This document shows positions 8,069 to 15,964 of a stretch of DNA of 64,000 nt, piece after piece. The notes under the pieces were generated by a model, which was given only the letters and a program-made list of their open reading frames with translations, had not been told where the DNA came from and made no database searches. The first letter of the stretch is position 1; the number at the start of each line of letters is the position of its first letter. The DNA is taken from contig CP051232.1 in assembly GCA_017792445.1 (NCBI GenBank), forward strand, positions 3,012,001 through 3,076,000, read 5' to 3'. The position numbers and the translations under genes are program-made. The stretch comes from Maritimibacter sp. (lineage in GTDB: Bacteria > Pseudomonadota > Alphaproteobacteria > Rhodobacterales > Rhodobacteraceae).

Positions 8069-8206
8069 GCGCCCGAAAAGCAAAGCCCGCGCTGACCAGG
8101 CGCCCGGAAAAGCAAAACCCGCGCTGACCAGGCGCCCGAAAAAGCAAAACCCGCGCTGACCAGGCGCGGGCGGCTAGTGGCCCGGCGGCAGGGAGACCCC
8201 CGCCGC
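8069..8206 (-). terminator. Tandemly triplicated terminator-like repeat after the peroxiredoxin gene
   Basis: Three head-to-tail copies of a 31-32-base unit occupy 8069-8099, 8100-8131 and 8132-8163. Read on the minus strand, the copy nearest the gene forms a stem CCCGCGC/GCGCGGG followed by TTTTGCTTTTT, a Rho-independent terminator. The further copies keep the T-rich part and the CTGGTCAGCGCGGG arm but pair less well. A second GC hairpin (CCGGCGGC/GCCGCCGG, 8179-8206) lies immediately after the stop codon. Together they separate the peroxiredoxin transcript from parE. Confidence 0.7.
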
Positions 8207-8218
8207 CGGAAGCCGGGT

Positions 8219-9049
8219 TCAGCGACCGTAGATACCTTCGAGGGTTTCCGGCATGGGCGCTTCTTCGAAGTCGCCCGTAGCTGCCGGAGCCGGCACGAGT
8301 CGGAGGGAGGGAGAGAGTTCTTCCACCTGTCCGTGCAGCTCGAAAGCTTGGTCGCTGTCCATGTACGGGGGGACCACCACGCTGTCGCCAGCTTCCCAGT
8401 CGGCGGGGATGCCGACACGGTGGCTGTCGACCATCTGCAGCGCATCGACGACCCGCAGGATCTCGTCGACGCTACGGCCGACGTTAAGCGGGTATTCGAA
8501 CAGCATGCGCACGCGCAGCGCGGGGTCGATGATAAAGCTCTTGCGGATCGCCATCGCGCTGCCCTGCTTGGGGTGCACGGCGCCGAACGCGTGGCTCAGA
8601 TGCGCCTCGCGGTCGTCGATCACGGGATAGTCGATCTGAAGTCCGAAGATACGGCCGATTTCGGCTTCCCACTTCGAATGCGCAGCCGCCGAGTCGGCGC
8701 ACAGGCCAAGCACTTCGACGCCACGCTTGCGGAAGAAGGGCGCGGCATTCGCGATGCTGGCCACTTCCGTCGCGCTGACACCCGACCGGATGGTGGGGTG
8801 GCTGAAGAAATAGACCCAGCGGCCCTCGGCCCAGCTGTGGAAGTCGATGCTGCCGTGCGTGCTGTCGGCGCGGAAGTTGGGGAAGATGTCTCCGATACGC
8901 GGAACCCAGTCGACGGATTCGCGGTATCCATACGGAAATTCGACAGTCTTTCGGGGGGAAGAGGGGCCGTACGCCTGGGTCTGACCCTTGCGTGCGAAGA
9001 TGTTTTCAAAGCCCAATTTAGCCTCCGGGAACTGGTACTGCTCTGACAC
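8219..9049 (-). CDS. Peroxiredoxin-family (AhpC/TSA, 1-Cys type) protein lacking the peroxidatic cysteine
   Basis: A 276-residue thioredoxin-fold protein with the Prx6-like layout: PNFRADSTHGSIDFHSW, then the active-site loop, then the C-terminal SFIIDPALRVRMLFEYPLN-VGRSVDEILRVVDALQ. In active relatives the loop reads PADFTPVCTTE. Here residues 85-95 read PTIRSGVSATE, so the peroxidatic Cys is Ser92 (codon AGC, complement of 8774-8776) and the catalytic Thr is Ser89. The only cysteine is Cys117. Peroxidase activity is therefore unlikely by the usual mechanism; a binding or regulatory role is possible. The start is GTG at 9049. An N-terminal extension of about 45 residues precedes the domain. 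Confidence 0.8.
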   Translation of the reverse strand: MSEQYQFPEAKLGFENIFARKGQTQAYGPSSPRKTVEFPYGYRESVDWVPRIGDIFPNFRADSTHGSIDFHSWAEGRWVYFFSHPTIRSGVSATEVASIANAAPFFRKRGVEVLGLCADSAAAHSKWEAEIGRIFGLQIDYPVIDDREAHLSHAFGAVHPKQGSAMAIRKSFIIDPALRVRMLFEYPLNVGRSVDEILRVVDALQMVDSHRVGIPADWEAGDSVVVPPYMDSDQAFELHGQVEELSPSLRLVPAPAATGDFEEAPMPETLEGIYGR

Positions 9050-9325
9050 TGGGTCATTTGATCAAGACCCGTTAAGACAACCGCTAGGTGTCGATCATGG
9101 CTAAATTGGGGCAGTTCTAAAAAAACCTGCGGATGTCATGGATCATTTTCTTAACCTGCCTAAAAAATGAGTAAATCATTACGGTAGAATAATTTATCTA
9201 ACGCTTTAGGCTTCAAGAATTTGCAATAATTTCTCAGGTTGGTTGGGGTTTCCCGGTGCTCGGAGGTGGTTTCTGGGGTCATTAACTTATTTCCCTTTAC
9301 GCCTTCAGGGTGAGTCGCGGCAGGC
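9050..9325. other. AT-rich divergent intergenic region
   Basis: The gap between the GTG-started peroxiredoxin gene (minus) and ppk2 (plus) holds no gene. The stretch 9110-9250 is notably AT-rich with several A/T runs and presumably contains the peroxiredoxin promoter. No RNA gene or clear hairpin is visible. Confidence 0.4.
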
Positions 9326-9367
9326 TTGATGCGGATCAAGGTTTGCAGGGCCCCGATCAGCTAGACT
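9326..9367 (+). promoter_or_regulatory. Consensus FNR/FnrL box and -10 element of ppk2
   Basis: TTGATGCGGATCAA at 9326-9339 is a perfect TTGAT-N4-ATCAA FNR site. TAGACT at 9362-9367 lies 36 bases from the box start, which places the centre of the box at -41.5 from a start site near 9374, the classic activating position. The predicted leader is about 23 bases long and includes AAGGAGAG before the ATG at 9397. Confidence 0.72.
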
Positions 9368-9396
9368 GGCCGCGGAAAAAGACAAGGAGAGACCGC

Positions 9397-10332
9397 ATGT
9401 GTGCGAAGGGGAACGATACTGTTGCGACGCTGCCCGCGAACGGGGTGGCCGAAGCCGAGGCGCTTCATGCGTTTCCGACCGTGACGCCCGATCAGGTGCG
9501 GGAGGCGTTCGAAAGCGGGCAGTACCCCTACAGCAAGAAACTTGCCCGCGATGCCTACGAGACCCGGAAGGCCGAGTTGCAGGCAGAGCTTTTGAAGCTG
9601 CAACTCTGGGCCAAGGACACCGGCCAGAAGTTCGTCCTGTTGTTCGAGGGACGTGACGCGGCGGGCAAGGGCGGCACCATCAAACGGTTCATGGAACACC
9701 TCAACCCTCGGCATGCGCGGGTCGTGGCCTTGAACAAACCGACGTGGGAAGAGCAGGGCCAGTGGTTCTTTCAGCGCTATGTCGCCGAACTTCCGACCGT
9801 CGGTGAAATGGTTTTCTACGACCGGTCCTGGTACAACCGGGCGGGCGTCGAGCGTGTGATGGGTTTTTGCAGCCCGAACGAATACCTGGAATTCATGCGG
9901 CAGGCGCCGGAACTGGAACGGATGATGGTCCGGTCGGGAATCCAATTGTTCAAATACTGGTTCTCGGTAACCCGCGAGGAACAGCGCCGCCGGTTCAAGT
10001 CGCGCGAAACGGATCCGCTGAAACAGTGGAAGCTGTCACCGATCGACAAGGCGAGCCTCGATAAATGGGACGACTACACCGAAGCGAAAGAGGCGATGTT
10101 CTTCTACACTGACACCGCCGACGCGCCGTGGGTCATCGTGAAATCGAACGACAAGAAGCGGGCGCGGCTGAATTGCATGCAGCATTTCCTCGCCAGCGTC
10201 GACTATCCCGACAAGAACGAAGAGATCGTCGGCCATCCGGACCCACTTATCGTGGGGCGGGCGCAGCACGTGGTGCAGAATTCCGAGCATGTGCTGTCGA
10301 ACTCGCTGCATCCGGACAAGCGTCTGACCTGA
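9397..10332 (+). CDS. ppk2: Polyphosphate kinase 2 (PPK2 family)
   Basis: Enzyme of 311 residues that transfers phosphate between polyphosphate and nucleotides. It has the P-loop FEGRDAAGKGGTIKRF, the second conserved element VFYDRSWYNRAGVERVMGF, a lid-like arginine-rich stretch (TREEQRRRFKSRETDPLKQW) and the C-terminal SNDKKRARLNCMQHFL. ATG 9397 is chosen because it follows AAGGAGAG; the frame remains open upstream to 9310 through the promoter. A consensus FnrL box precedes it. PPK1 and exopolyphosphatase are encoded 8-11 kb away. Confidence 0.93.
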   Translation: MCAKGNDTVATLPANGVAEAEALHAFPTVTPDQVREAFESGQYPYSKKLARDAYETRKAELQAELLKLQLWAKDTGQKFVLLFEGRDAAGKGGTIKRFMEHLNPRHARVVALNKPTWEEQGQWFFQRYVAELPTVGEMVFYDRSWYNRAGVERVMGFCSPNEYLEFMRQAPELERMMVRSGIQLFKYWFSVTREEQRRRFKSRETDPLKQWKLSPIDKASLDKWDDYTEAKEAMFFYTDTADAPWVIVKSNDKKRARLNCMQHFLASVDYPDKNEEIVGHPDPLIVGRAQHVVQNSEHVLSNSLHPDKRLT

Positions 10333-10384
10333 TCCGGGGGACCGGACGTCTGGGTTTCAGATTTCCTACAATCCAGACAGCAAT

Positions 10385-10405
10385 AGGGGCGCTCTTGGCG
10401 CCCCT
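10385..10405. terminator. Hairpin between convergent ppk2 and irr
   Basis: A perfect 8-base-pair stem (AGGGGCGC, 10385-10392, with GCGCCCCT, 10398-10405) closes a 5-base loop. There is no proper T-run on either side, so it is a weaker terminator, but its position between two convergent stops fits a two-way role. Confidence 0.55.
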
Positions 10406-10428
10406 GATTGTACAATCACGACAATCCG

Positions 10429-10866
10429 TCAGCTATGCTTCGGCTTGGGCCGCAACCGGATCACCACGTCGACAGCGGAGATTTCGGCGCCTTCGGGGGC
10501 GCCCGGAAGGCGCGCGATCTCAAGCTGTTCCGCCGGAGCGTCAGAGAGATGCGAATCGTCTTCCCAATAGAAATGGGGGTGGTTCGAGGTGTTGGTGTCG
10601 AAATAGCTCTTCGACCCGTCCACCGTGATCTCGCGCATCAGGCCCGCGTCGCAGAAGGCGCGCAGCGTGTTGTACACCGTCGCCAGCGACACTTTCTCGC
10701 CCGTCTCGCAGCTTGCCGCATACAGGCTTTCCGCGGTGACGTGGCGGTCGTGGCCGTCGCCCACCAGCAGGGCAGCCAGCGAAACGCGCTGCCGCGTCGG
10801 TCGCAGCCCGGCCTTGCCCAGCCATTCTGTTCCGCGTTTCTGGCGAATGTCGGTCTCTTGCATCAT
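10429..10866 (-). CDS. irr: Iron response regulator Irr (Fur family)
   Basis: A 145-residue Fur-family DNA-binding protein. The winged helix contains GLRPTRQRVSLAALL and the recognition helix VSLATVYNTLRAFCDAGLM. The dimer domain has SYFDTNTSNHPHFYWEDD, the Irr pattern with a histidine cluster, and there is no CxxC zinc site as in Fur. In alphaproteobacteria Irr senses haem/iron status and represses or activates iron genes. The fabABI operon is divergent, an arrangement common in this family. Two adjacent ATGs (10866 and 10863) could serve as the start. Confidence 0.88.
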   Translation of the reverse strand: MMQETDIRQKRGTEWLGKAGLRPTRQRVSLAALLVGDGHDRHVTAESLYAASCETGEKVSLATVYNTLRAFCDAGLMREITVDGSKSYFDTNTSNHPHFYWEDDSHLSDAPAEQLEIARLPGAPEGAEISAVDVVIRLRPKPKHS

Positions 10867-10888
10867 GGTCCTAATCCCGCACCTGTAT

Positions 10889-10918
10889 AATATAAAGGTG
10901 CTGTCGGCAGAGATTCAA
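10889..10918 (-). promoter_or_regulatory. Candidate irr promoter
   Basis: On the minus strand TTGAAT (plus 10913-10918) and TATATT (plus 10889-10894) are separated by 18 bases, a reasonable sigma-70 pair 22 bases before the irr start. The AT-rich core (TATATTATAC) stands out in GC-rich surroundings. No inverted repeat typical of an Irr box was found. Confidence 0.4.
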
Positions 10919-11045
10919 ACGGTTTCCTGCGGCATTGGGTAAGGGGTGCGACGGTAGTGGCGTCCGGAGCGCCTTGCAACGGCGCGTCAGCGAGTGATAG
11001 AGACCCGACAGATTTACCAAGGCGAATGCAGGGAGCCGCGCGGGC

Positions 11046-11561
11046 ATGGGCCAGTATCCGACATCTTTCGGCAAGGACGAGCTGCTTAAATGCGCCCGGG
11101 GCGAGCTATTCGGGCCGGGCAATGCCCAGCTTCCGGAGCCTCCGATGCTGATGATGGACCGGATCACAGAGGTCTCGGCCGATGGCGGAGAGCACGGCAA
11201 GGGCCACATCCGGGCGGAACTCGACATCACGCCCGACCTCTGGTTCTTCCCCTGCCACTTCCCAGGCAACGAAGTGATGCCCGGCTGCCTGATGCTTGAC
11301 GGCCTGTGGCAGCTAACCGGCTTTAACCTCGGCTGGCGCGGCTGGCTGGGGCAGGGCTTTGCGCTGGGCGTGGGCGAGGTGAAGAACTCTGGCATGGTGC
11401 GGCCCGACCGCACGCTTGTCACCTACGAGGTGGACTTCTCGCGCGTCATCGACCGGAAGCTGAAGATGGGCGTTGCCGATGGCAAGGTCTTCGCCGATGG
11501 TGAACTCGTCTGCGAAGCCAAGGGCATGAAGGTCGGCCTGTCCGCCGCCAAGGAAGCCTGA
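11046..11561 (+). CDS. fabA: 3-hydroxydecanoyl-ACP dehydratase/isomerase FabA
   Basis: Dehydratase that also isomerises trans-2- to cis-3-decenoyl-ACP and so introduces the double bond of anaerobic unsaturated-fatty-acid synthesis. The 171-residue hot-dog protein carries the catalytic His71 in [14 protein letters not shown] and the aspartate in [10 protein letters not shown]. It is the first gene of fabA-fabB-fabI, with fabB starting 23 bases after its stop. Confidence 0.95.
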   Translation: MGQYPTSFGKDELLKCARGELFGPGNAQLPEPPMLMMDRITEVSADGGEHGKGHIRAELDITPDLWFFPCHFPGNEVMPGCLMLDGLWQLTGFNLGWRGWLGQGFALGVGEVKNSGMVRPDRTLVTYEVDFSRVIDRKLKMGVADGKVFADGELVCEAKGMKVGLSAAKEA

Positions 11562-11584
11562 ACAGACCACTGGGAGGTCCGTCT

Positions 11585-12814
11585 ATGCGCCGCGTCGCCA
11601 TTACCGGACTGGGGATCGTGTCTTCGATCGGCAACAACGCCGATGAAGTCGTCACCAGCCTGAAGGCCGGGAAATCCGGCATCGTCGCCGCACCCGACTA
11701 CACCGAGCGCGGGTTCCGCAGCCAGGTGAAGGGCGAAATCAACATCGACGTGGCAGAACACGTCGACAAGCGCCTGCTTCGGTTCATGGGGCCGGGCGCC
11801 GCTTACAGCTATATCGCGATGGAACAGGCGATTGCCGACGCGGGCCTTACCGAGGCCGATGTGTCCAACCCCTCGACCGGCCTGATCGCCGGGTCGGGTG
11901 GTCCGTCGACATCCGCCATGTTCGCCGCGCACCAGACGGTGCTGGAAAAGGGCGCGCCCAAGCGGATCGGTCCTTTCGCGGTGCCGAAATGCATGTCGTC
12001 CACGATCTCGGCCAACCTGTCGACGGCCTACAAGATCAAGGGCGTGAACTTCTCGATCACCTCGGCCTGTTCGACCTCGTTGCACTGCATCGGCATGGCG
12101 GCGCAGCAGATCATGCTGGGCCAGCAGGACATCATGTTCGCCGGCGGTGGCGAGGAACTGGACTGGACCCTGTCGTGCCTGTTCGACGCGATGGGCGCGA
12201 TGTCGTCGAAGTACAACGACGATCCGGCCCGCGCGTCGCGCGCGTTCGACGCCAACCGCGACGGCTTCGTGATCTCGGGCGGCGGCGGCATGGTCGTGCT
12301 TGAGGATCTCGAGCGGGCCAAGGCGCGCGGTGCGACGATCTACGCGGAAGTCACCGGCTTCGGCGCCACCTCGGACGGGCACGACATGGTCGCGCCGTCG
12401 GGCGAGGGCGGCGAGCGGGCGATGCGGCTGGCGCTGAAGACGCTGCCCGAGGGCCGCAAGGTCAGCTATATCAACGCGCACGGCACCTCGACCCCGGTCG
12501 GCGACGTGGGCGAGGTCGAAGCGGTGCGCCGCGTGTTCGGCGACGGCCAGACGCCGCCGGTCAGCTCGACCAAGTCGATGACCGGCCACGCGCAGGGTGC
12601 GGCGGGCGCGCTTGAGGCGATCTTCTGTCTTCTGATGATGAAGAACGACTTCATCGCCCCCTCGATCAATGTCGAGACCCTCGATCCGGCTTTGAAGCCC
12701 GAGGAAATCGCGACGAAGACGGTGACCGGCGCCGGGCTGGATACCGTCATGACCAATTCTTTCGGCTTCGGCGGCACGAACGGTTCGATGCTTCTGAGCA
12801 AATTCGACGGATGA
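11585..12814 (+). CDS. fabB: Beta-ketoacyl-ACP synthase I FabB
   Basis: Condensing enzyme that elongates the cis-3-decenoyl-ACP made by FabA. The 409-residue protein has the nucleophile Cys162 in TSACSTSLHCIG, the first catalytic His in NAHGTSTPVGD, the lysine/second histidine in KSMTGHAQGAAGALE, and the C-terminal NSFGFGGTNGS loop. GGGAGGTCC before the ATG supports the start. Adjacency to fabA supports FabB over FabF. fabI follows after six bases. Confidence 0.95.
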   Translation: MRRVAITGLGIVSSIGNNADEVVTSLKAGKSGIVAAPDYTERGFRSQVKGEINIDVAEHVDKRLLRFMGPGAAYSYIAMEQAIADAGLTEADVSNPSTGLIAGSGGPSTSAMFAAHQTVLEKGAPKRIGPFAVPKCMSSTISANLSTAYKIKGVNFSITSACSTSLHCIGMAAQQIMLGQQDIMFAGGGEELDWTLSCLFDAMGAMSSKYNDDPARASRAFDANRDGFVISGGGGMVVLEDLERAKARGATIYAEVTGFGATSDGHDMVAPSGEGGERAMRLALKTLPEGRKVSYINAHGTSTPVGDVGEVEAVRRVFGDGQTPPVSSTKSMTGHAQGAAGALEAIFCLLMMKNDFIAPSINVETLDPALKPEEIATKTVTGAGLDTVMTNSFGFGGTNGSMLLSKFDG

Positions 12815-12820
12815 CACGAC

Positions 12821-13609
12821 ATGGCTGACCTGATGCGCGGCAAACGCGGCTTGATCATGGGCGTTGCGAACGAGCGTTCCATCGCCTGGGGGATCGCCAA
12901 GGCGATGGCCGCCGAGGGGGCCGAACTGGCCTTCACCTACCAGGGCGAGAACTTTGCCAAACGCGTGAAGCCTCTGGTGGATACGCTGGGCGACTGCATG
13001 CTCATCGACTGCGACGTGATGAACGAAGCGAAGATGGACGCCGCCTTCGCACAGCTGGCCGACACGTGGGGCAGCCTCGATTTCGTGGTGCATGCCATCG
13101 CCTATTCCGACCGCGCAGAGCTTTCGGGGCGGTTCATCGACACCTCGCTGATGAACTTCACCAACTCGATGGCGATCTCGTGCTACTCGCTGATCGACGT
13201 GGCCCGCCGGTCGCGCGCGCTGATGCCCGAGGGCGGCACCGTCCTGACGATGACCTATCAGGGTTCGACCCGTGTCACGCCCTATTACAACGTGATGGGT
13301 GTCGCGAAGGCAGCGCTGGAATCGACGGTGAAGTATCTGGCCAACGATCTTGGCCCGGAAGGCATCCGCGTGAACGCGATCTCGCCCGGCCCGATGAAGA
13401 CGCTGGCCGGCGCGGCCATCGGCGGCGCGCGCAAGACCTTCAAGCACACCGAACTGAACTCGCCGATGCGCCGGAACGCGGCGCTGGAATCGGTGGGCGG
13501 CACGGCGGTCTACCTTGCGTCGGACTACGGTCGCGACACCACGGGCGAGACGATCCGCGTCGACGGCGGCTTCCACGTTCTCGGCATGCCGCAGACGGAA
13601 AACCTGTAG
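12821..13609 (+). CDS. fabI: Enoyl-ACP reductase FabI (NADH)
   Basis: Reduces trans-2-enoyl-ACP in the last step of each fatty-acid elongation cycle. The 262-residue short-chain-dehydrogenase-like protein has the FabI-type cofactor motif GLIMGVANERSIAWGIA, the catalytic tyrosine/lysine pair in YYNVMGVAKAALE and the substrate-loop stretch ISPGPMKTLAGAAIGG. It is last in the operon; a perfect 9-base-pair hairpin follows at 13627-13653. Confidence 0.95.
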   Translation: MADLMRGKRGLIMGVANERSIAWGIAKAMAAEGAELAFTYQGENFAKRVKPLVDTLGDCMLIDCDVMNEAKMDAAFAQLADTWGSLDFVVHAIAYSDRAELSGRFIDTSLMNFTNSMAISCYSLIDVARRSRALMPEGGTVLTMTYQGSTRVTPYYNVMGVAKAALESTVKYLANDLGPEGIRVNAISPGPMKTLAGAAIGGARKTFKHTELNSPMRRNAALESVGGTAVYLASDYGRDTTGETIRVDGGFHVLGMPQTENL

Positions 13610-13626
13610 GTTCGACCCCGGACCCG

Positions 13627-13653
13627 GTGGCGCGCTGCCCAATCGCGCGCCAC
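13627..13653 (+). terminator. Hairpin after fabI
   Basis: GTGGCGCGC (13627-13635) pairs perfectly with GCGCGCCAC (13645-13653) around a nine-base loop, 17 bases after the fabI stop. It lacks a T-run, so it may slow or mark the end of transcription rather than act as a full intrinsic terminator. Confidence 0.5.
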
Positions 13654-13735
13654 TGCACGCAGACCGCGCGGGCGCGCGCAATCACCGCGGCGATTTCCCG
13701 TTAACGCTGTCAAAGTTTCGCTCTAGGGTGCCGTC

Positions 13736-14416
13736 ATGTCGATCTGGACCCGCATCGCCCAGGCAATTTCCGCACTCGCCAAGGGCGAGGGCCTGTCGGC
13801 CGTATTCGACAGGCTGCGCACGCCCCCCGAACGCTCGGTCGCCTTCACCATCGCCGTCGTGGCGCTGGGCGCGAAGATGGCCAAGGCGGATGGCAGGGTG
13901 ACCCGCAACGAGGTTTCGGCCTTCCGCGAGGTCTTCACCATCGCCCCCGAGGAAGAGGACAACGCCGCTCGCGTGTTCAATCTCGCCCGCACCGATGTCG
14001 CGGGATACGAGGAATACGCGCGCCGCATCGCCCGCATGTTCCCCGAGGATTCGGGCGTGCTGTGCGACCTGATGGAAGGGCTGTTCCACGTCGCCGTGGC
14101 CGACGGCAATTATCACGACGCCGAAGACGAGTTCCTGTCGAACGTGGCCGGGATCTTCGGTCTCAGCGAATTGCAATTCCGCCGCGTGCGGTCCCGCTTT
14201 GTCGCGGATTGCGCACCCGATCCCTACGATGTGCTTGGCGTCTCGCCCGACACGCCGCTGCCGGAGATCCGCCGCGCGTGGCTTCAGATCGTGCGCGAAA
14301 GCCACCCCGACCGGCTGGTCGCCCGTGGCCTGCCGGAAGAAGCGGTGCGGATGGCCGAGAAGCGGCTGATCGACGTGAACAACGCGTGGGAAGAAATCCA
14401 GGCGATGGCGGCCTGA
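13736..14416 (+). CDS. DjlA-like co-chaperone: TerB-type domain plus J domain
   Basis: A 226-residue protein with an N-terminal all-helical TerB-like domain (about residues 35-150; ALGAKMAKADGRVTRNEV and HVAVADGNYHDAEDEFL are its two metal-site-like repeats) and a C-terminal J domain (about 162-226) with the invariant HPD in ESHPDRLV. It would stimulate a DnaK ATPase. It lacks the N-terminal membrane helix of E. coli DjlA and so is probably cytoplasmic or peripheral. A GTG-started gene follows after four bases. Confidence 0.85.
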   Translation: MSIWTRIAQAISALAKGEGLSAVFDRLRTPPERSVAFTIAVVALGAKMAKADGRVTRNEVSAFREVFTIAPEEEDNAARVFNLARTDVAGYEEYARRIARMFPEDSGVLCDLMEGLFHVAVADGNYHDAEDEFLSNVAGIFGLSELQFRRVRSRFVADCAPDPYDVLGVSPDTPLPEIRRAWLQIVRESHPDRLVARGLPEEAVRMAEKRLIDVNNAWEEIQAMAA

Positions 14417-14420
14417 TCCC

Positions 14421-15452
14421 GTGCGGATCGCGACCTACAACGTCGAGTGGTTCAACGGCCTGTTCGACGACGCCAACGGACTTCTGGAAGATGGCGAGTG
14501 GTCCGCCCGCCACAACGTGACCCGCGCCGATCAGCTGACCGCGCTGGGCATTGTCTTTACCGCGATGAACGCCGACGCCGTGCTGGTGGTCGAGGCGCCC
14601 GACACCGTGCGCGAACGCTCGACCGTGGCGGCGCTGGAAGCCTTCGCCGCGCGGTATGACCTTCGGACGCGGAAGGCGCTTTTGGGCTTTTCGAACCAGA
14701 CGCAGCAGGAAATCGCGCTGCTCTACGATCCGGCCGTCCTGAGCGCGCGGCACGATCCCTGGGGCGCGCCGGTGGGCAAGCGTGGCAAGGGCAGCCTGCC
14801 GCGGTTCGACGGGACCTTCCGGCTGGATCTCGACACGGACGCGGCGCCGGAATCCATCGTGTTCTCGAAGCCGCCGCTGGAAGTGGCGCTGGAAACGAAG
14901 CGGGGCCAGCGGCTGCGGCTGATCGGAGTACACGTAAAGTCGAAAGCGCCGCACGGGGCCACGAACCCCGATCAGGTCATGCGCATCTCGATCGAGAACC
15001 GCCGCAAGCAGCTGGCGCAATGCGTCTGGCTGCGCCGCCGCGTGGACGAGGTGTTGCAAGACGGCGAGGACCTGATCGTTCTGGGCGACTTCAACGACGG
15101 TCCCGGCCTTGACGAGTACGAGAAGCTGTTCGGCCGGTCCGGGGTCGAGATCGTGATGGGCGACGACGACGGCCGGACGCCGCTGTACGACCCGCACGCC
15201 CGCATGGCGCTGTCGCAACGGGTGGGCGCGATGCCCTCGACCGCGCGGTTCTACATCCGGCAGGAACAACGCTATCTGTCGGCGCTGCTGGACTATGTGA
15301 TGATTTCGCCCCGCCTTCGGCGGCGTGACCCGCACTGGCGGATCTGGCACCCGTTCGACGACCCGGTTTGCTATGGCACGCCGGAACTGCGCGAGGCGCT
15401 GCTGACCGCTTCGGATCACTTTCCGGTGACGCTGGACCTGGACCTGCGCTGA
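14421..15452 (+). CDS. Endonuclease/exonuclease/phosphatase-fold protein
   Basis: A 343-residue protein with the EEP metal-dependent phosphodiesterase fold. The opening RIATYNVEWFNGLFDD holds the Asn and Glu of the active site (the Glu region is shifted, as VLVVEAPDT), GVHVKSK is the middle element, LGDFNDGPG holds the catalytic Asp-Asn, and ASDHFPVTLDL is the terminal Asp-His. The substrate (DNA, phospholipid or other phosphodiester) cannot be told. No signal peptide is seen. It starts with GTG four bases after the DjlA-like gene, so the two are co-transcribed. Confidence 0.8.
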   Translation: MRIATYNVEWFNGLFDDANGLLEDGEWSARHNVTRADQLTALGIVFTAMNADAVLVVEAPDTVRERSTVAALEAFAARYDLRTRKALLGFSNQTQQEIALLYDPAVLSARHDPWGAPVGKRGKGSLPRFDGTFRLDLDTDAAPESIVFSKPPLEVALETKRGQRLRLIGVHVKSKAPHGATNPDQVMRISIENRRKQLAQCVWLRRRVDEVLQDGEDLIVLGDFNDGPGLDEYEKLFGRSGVEIVMGDDDGRTPLYDPHARMALSQRVGAMPSTARFYIRQEQRYLSALLDYVMISPRLRRRDPHWRIWHPFDDPVCYGTPELREALLTASDHFPVTLDLDLR

Positions 15453-15495
15453 TGGGGGTCATGGACCTGTCGCGCAGAGCGCCTATATTCAGGGC

Positions 15496-15834
15496 ATGAA
15501 ACAGATTGTCCCCGCGGTGCTGTGCGCCGCCATGCTCGCCGCGCCGCTGCCCGCAGTCGCGCAGGACGATTCCGAGATGTCGGAGGGCCTGAGCCTTCTC
15601 GAGGAAGGCACCAAGCTTCTGCTGCGCGGCCTGATGAACGAGATGGGCCCGGCGATGGAAGAAATGTCGGAAGAATTGCGCGGCGCCATCAAGGACATGT
15701 CCGCCTATCACGCGCCCGAGGTGCTGCCCAACGGCGACATCCTGATCCGCCGCAAGGTGCCGCTTCAGGTCGAGCCCGAGATCGACCCCGAGAGTGGCCC
15801 TGAAATCGGCGAAGACGGAGAGGTCGAGCTTTAG
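15496..15834 (+). CDS. Small exported acidic protein of unknown function
   Basis: A 112-residue protein with a Sec signal peptide (MKQIVPAVLCAAMLAAPLPA, cleavage near AVAQ) and a short acidic mature part rich in Glu and Met, with the amphipathic stretch LLRGLMNEMGPAMEEMSEEL. The C-terminus is very acidic (DPESGPEIGEDGEVEL). Similar small periplasmic proteins occur in other Rhodobacteraceae without known role. TATATT at 15484-15489 is only seven bases before the ATG, so a leaderless message is possible; no good ribosome-binding site is present. Confidence 0.65.
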   Translation: MKQIVPAVLCAAMLAAPLPAVAQDDSEMSEGLSLLEEGTKLLLRGLMNEMGPAMEEMSEELRGAIKDMSAYHAPEVLPNGDILIRRKVPLQVEPEIDPESGPEIGEDGEVEL

Positions 15835-15899
15835 GCCGCGCGGAATCCGGCGCTGCAAGGTGCTGCGATTTAGATAACAATTTACATACTTCCTGCACT

Positions 15900-15927
15900 G
15901 GTTAATCTAATGTCGCTTAGATTGACC
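15900..15927. promoter_or_regulatory. Palindrome upstream of the Hint-domain gene (operator or leader hairpin)
   Basis: GGTTAATCTAA (15900-15910) and TTAGATTGACC (15917-15927) form an 11-base inverted repeat with one G-T position, separated by TGTCGC. It lies in an AT-rich patch 38 bases before the start of the Hint-domain gene. As DNA it resembles a dimeric repressor site; as RNA it would form a hairpin in the leader. Confidence 0.45.
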
Positions 15928-15964
15928 AGAACCGGCGCCGAAAGCGCCCGAGCAGGAGTAATTC

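Noticed and set aside
6243-8159. Long open frame antisense to parE (638 codons)
   Set aside because: It mirrors the parE codons on the other strand, has low-complexity Arg/Gly/Val-rich composition and no recognisable domain; such frames are expected opposite GC-rich genes.
8069-8163. Short regularly repeated units as a possible CRISPR array
   Set aside because: The three copies are directly adjacent with no unique spacers, and each contains a terminator-like hairpin arm.
11423-13681. Very long open frame (752 codons) antisense to fabB-fabI
   Set aside because: Crosses two well-supported genes and their spacer, His/Arg/Gly-rich with no domain: a GC-bias artefact.
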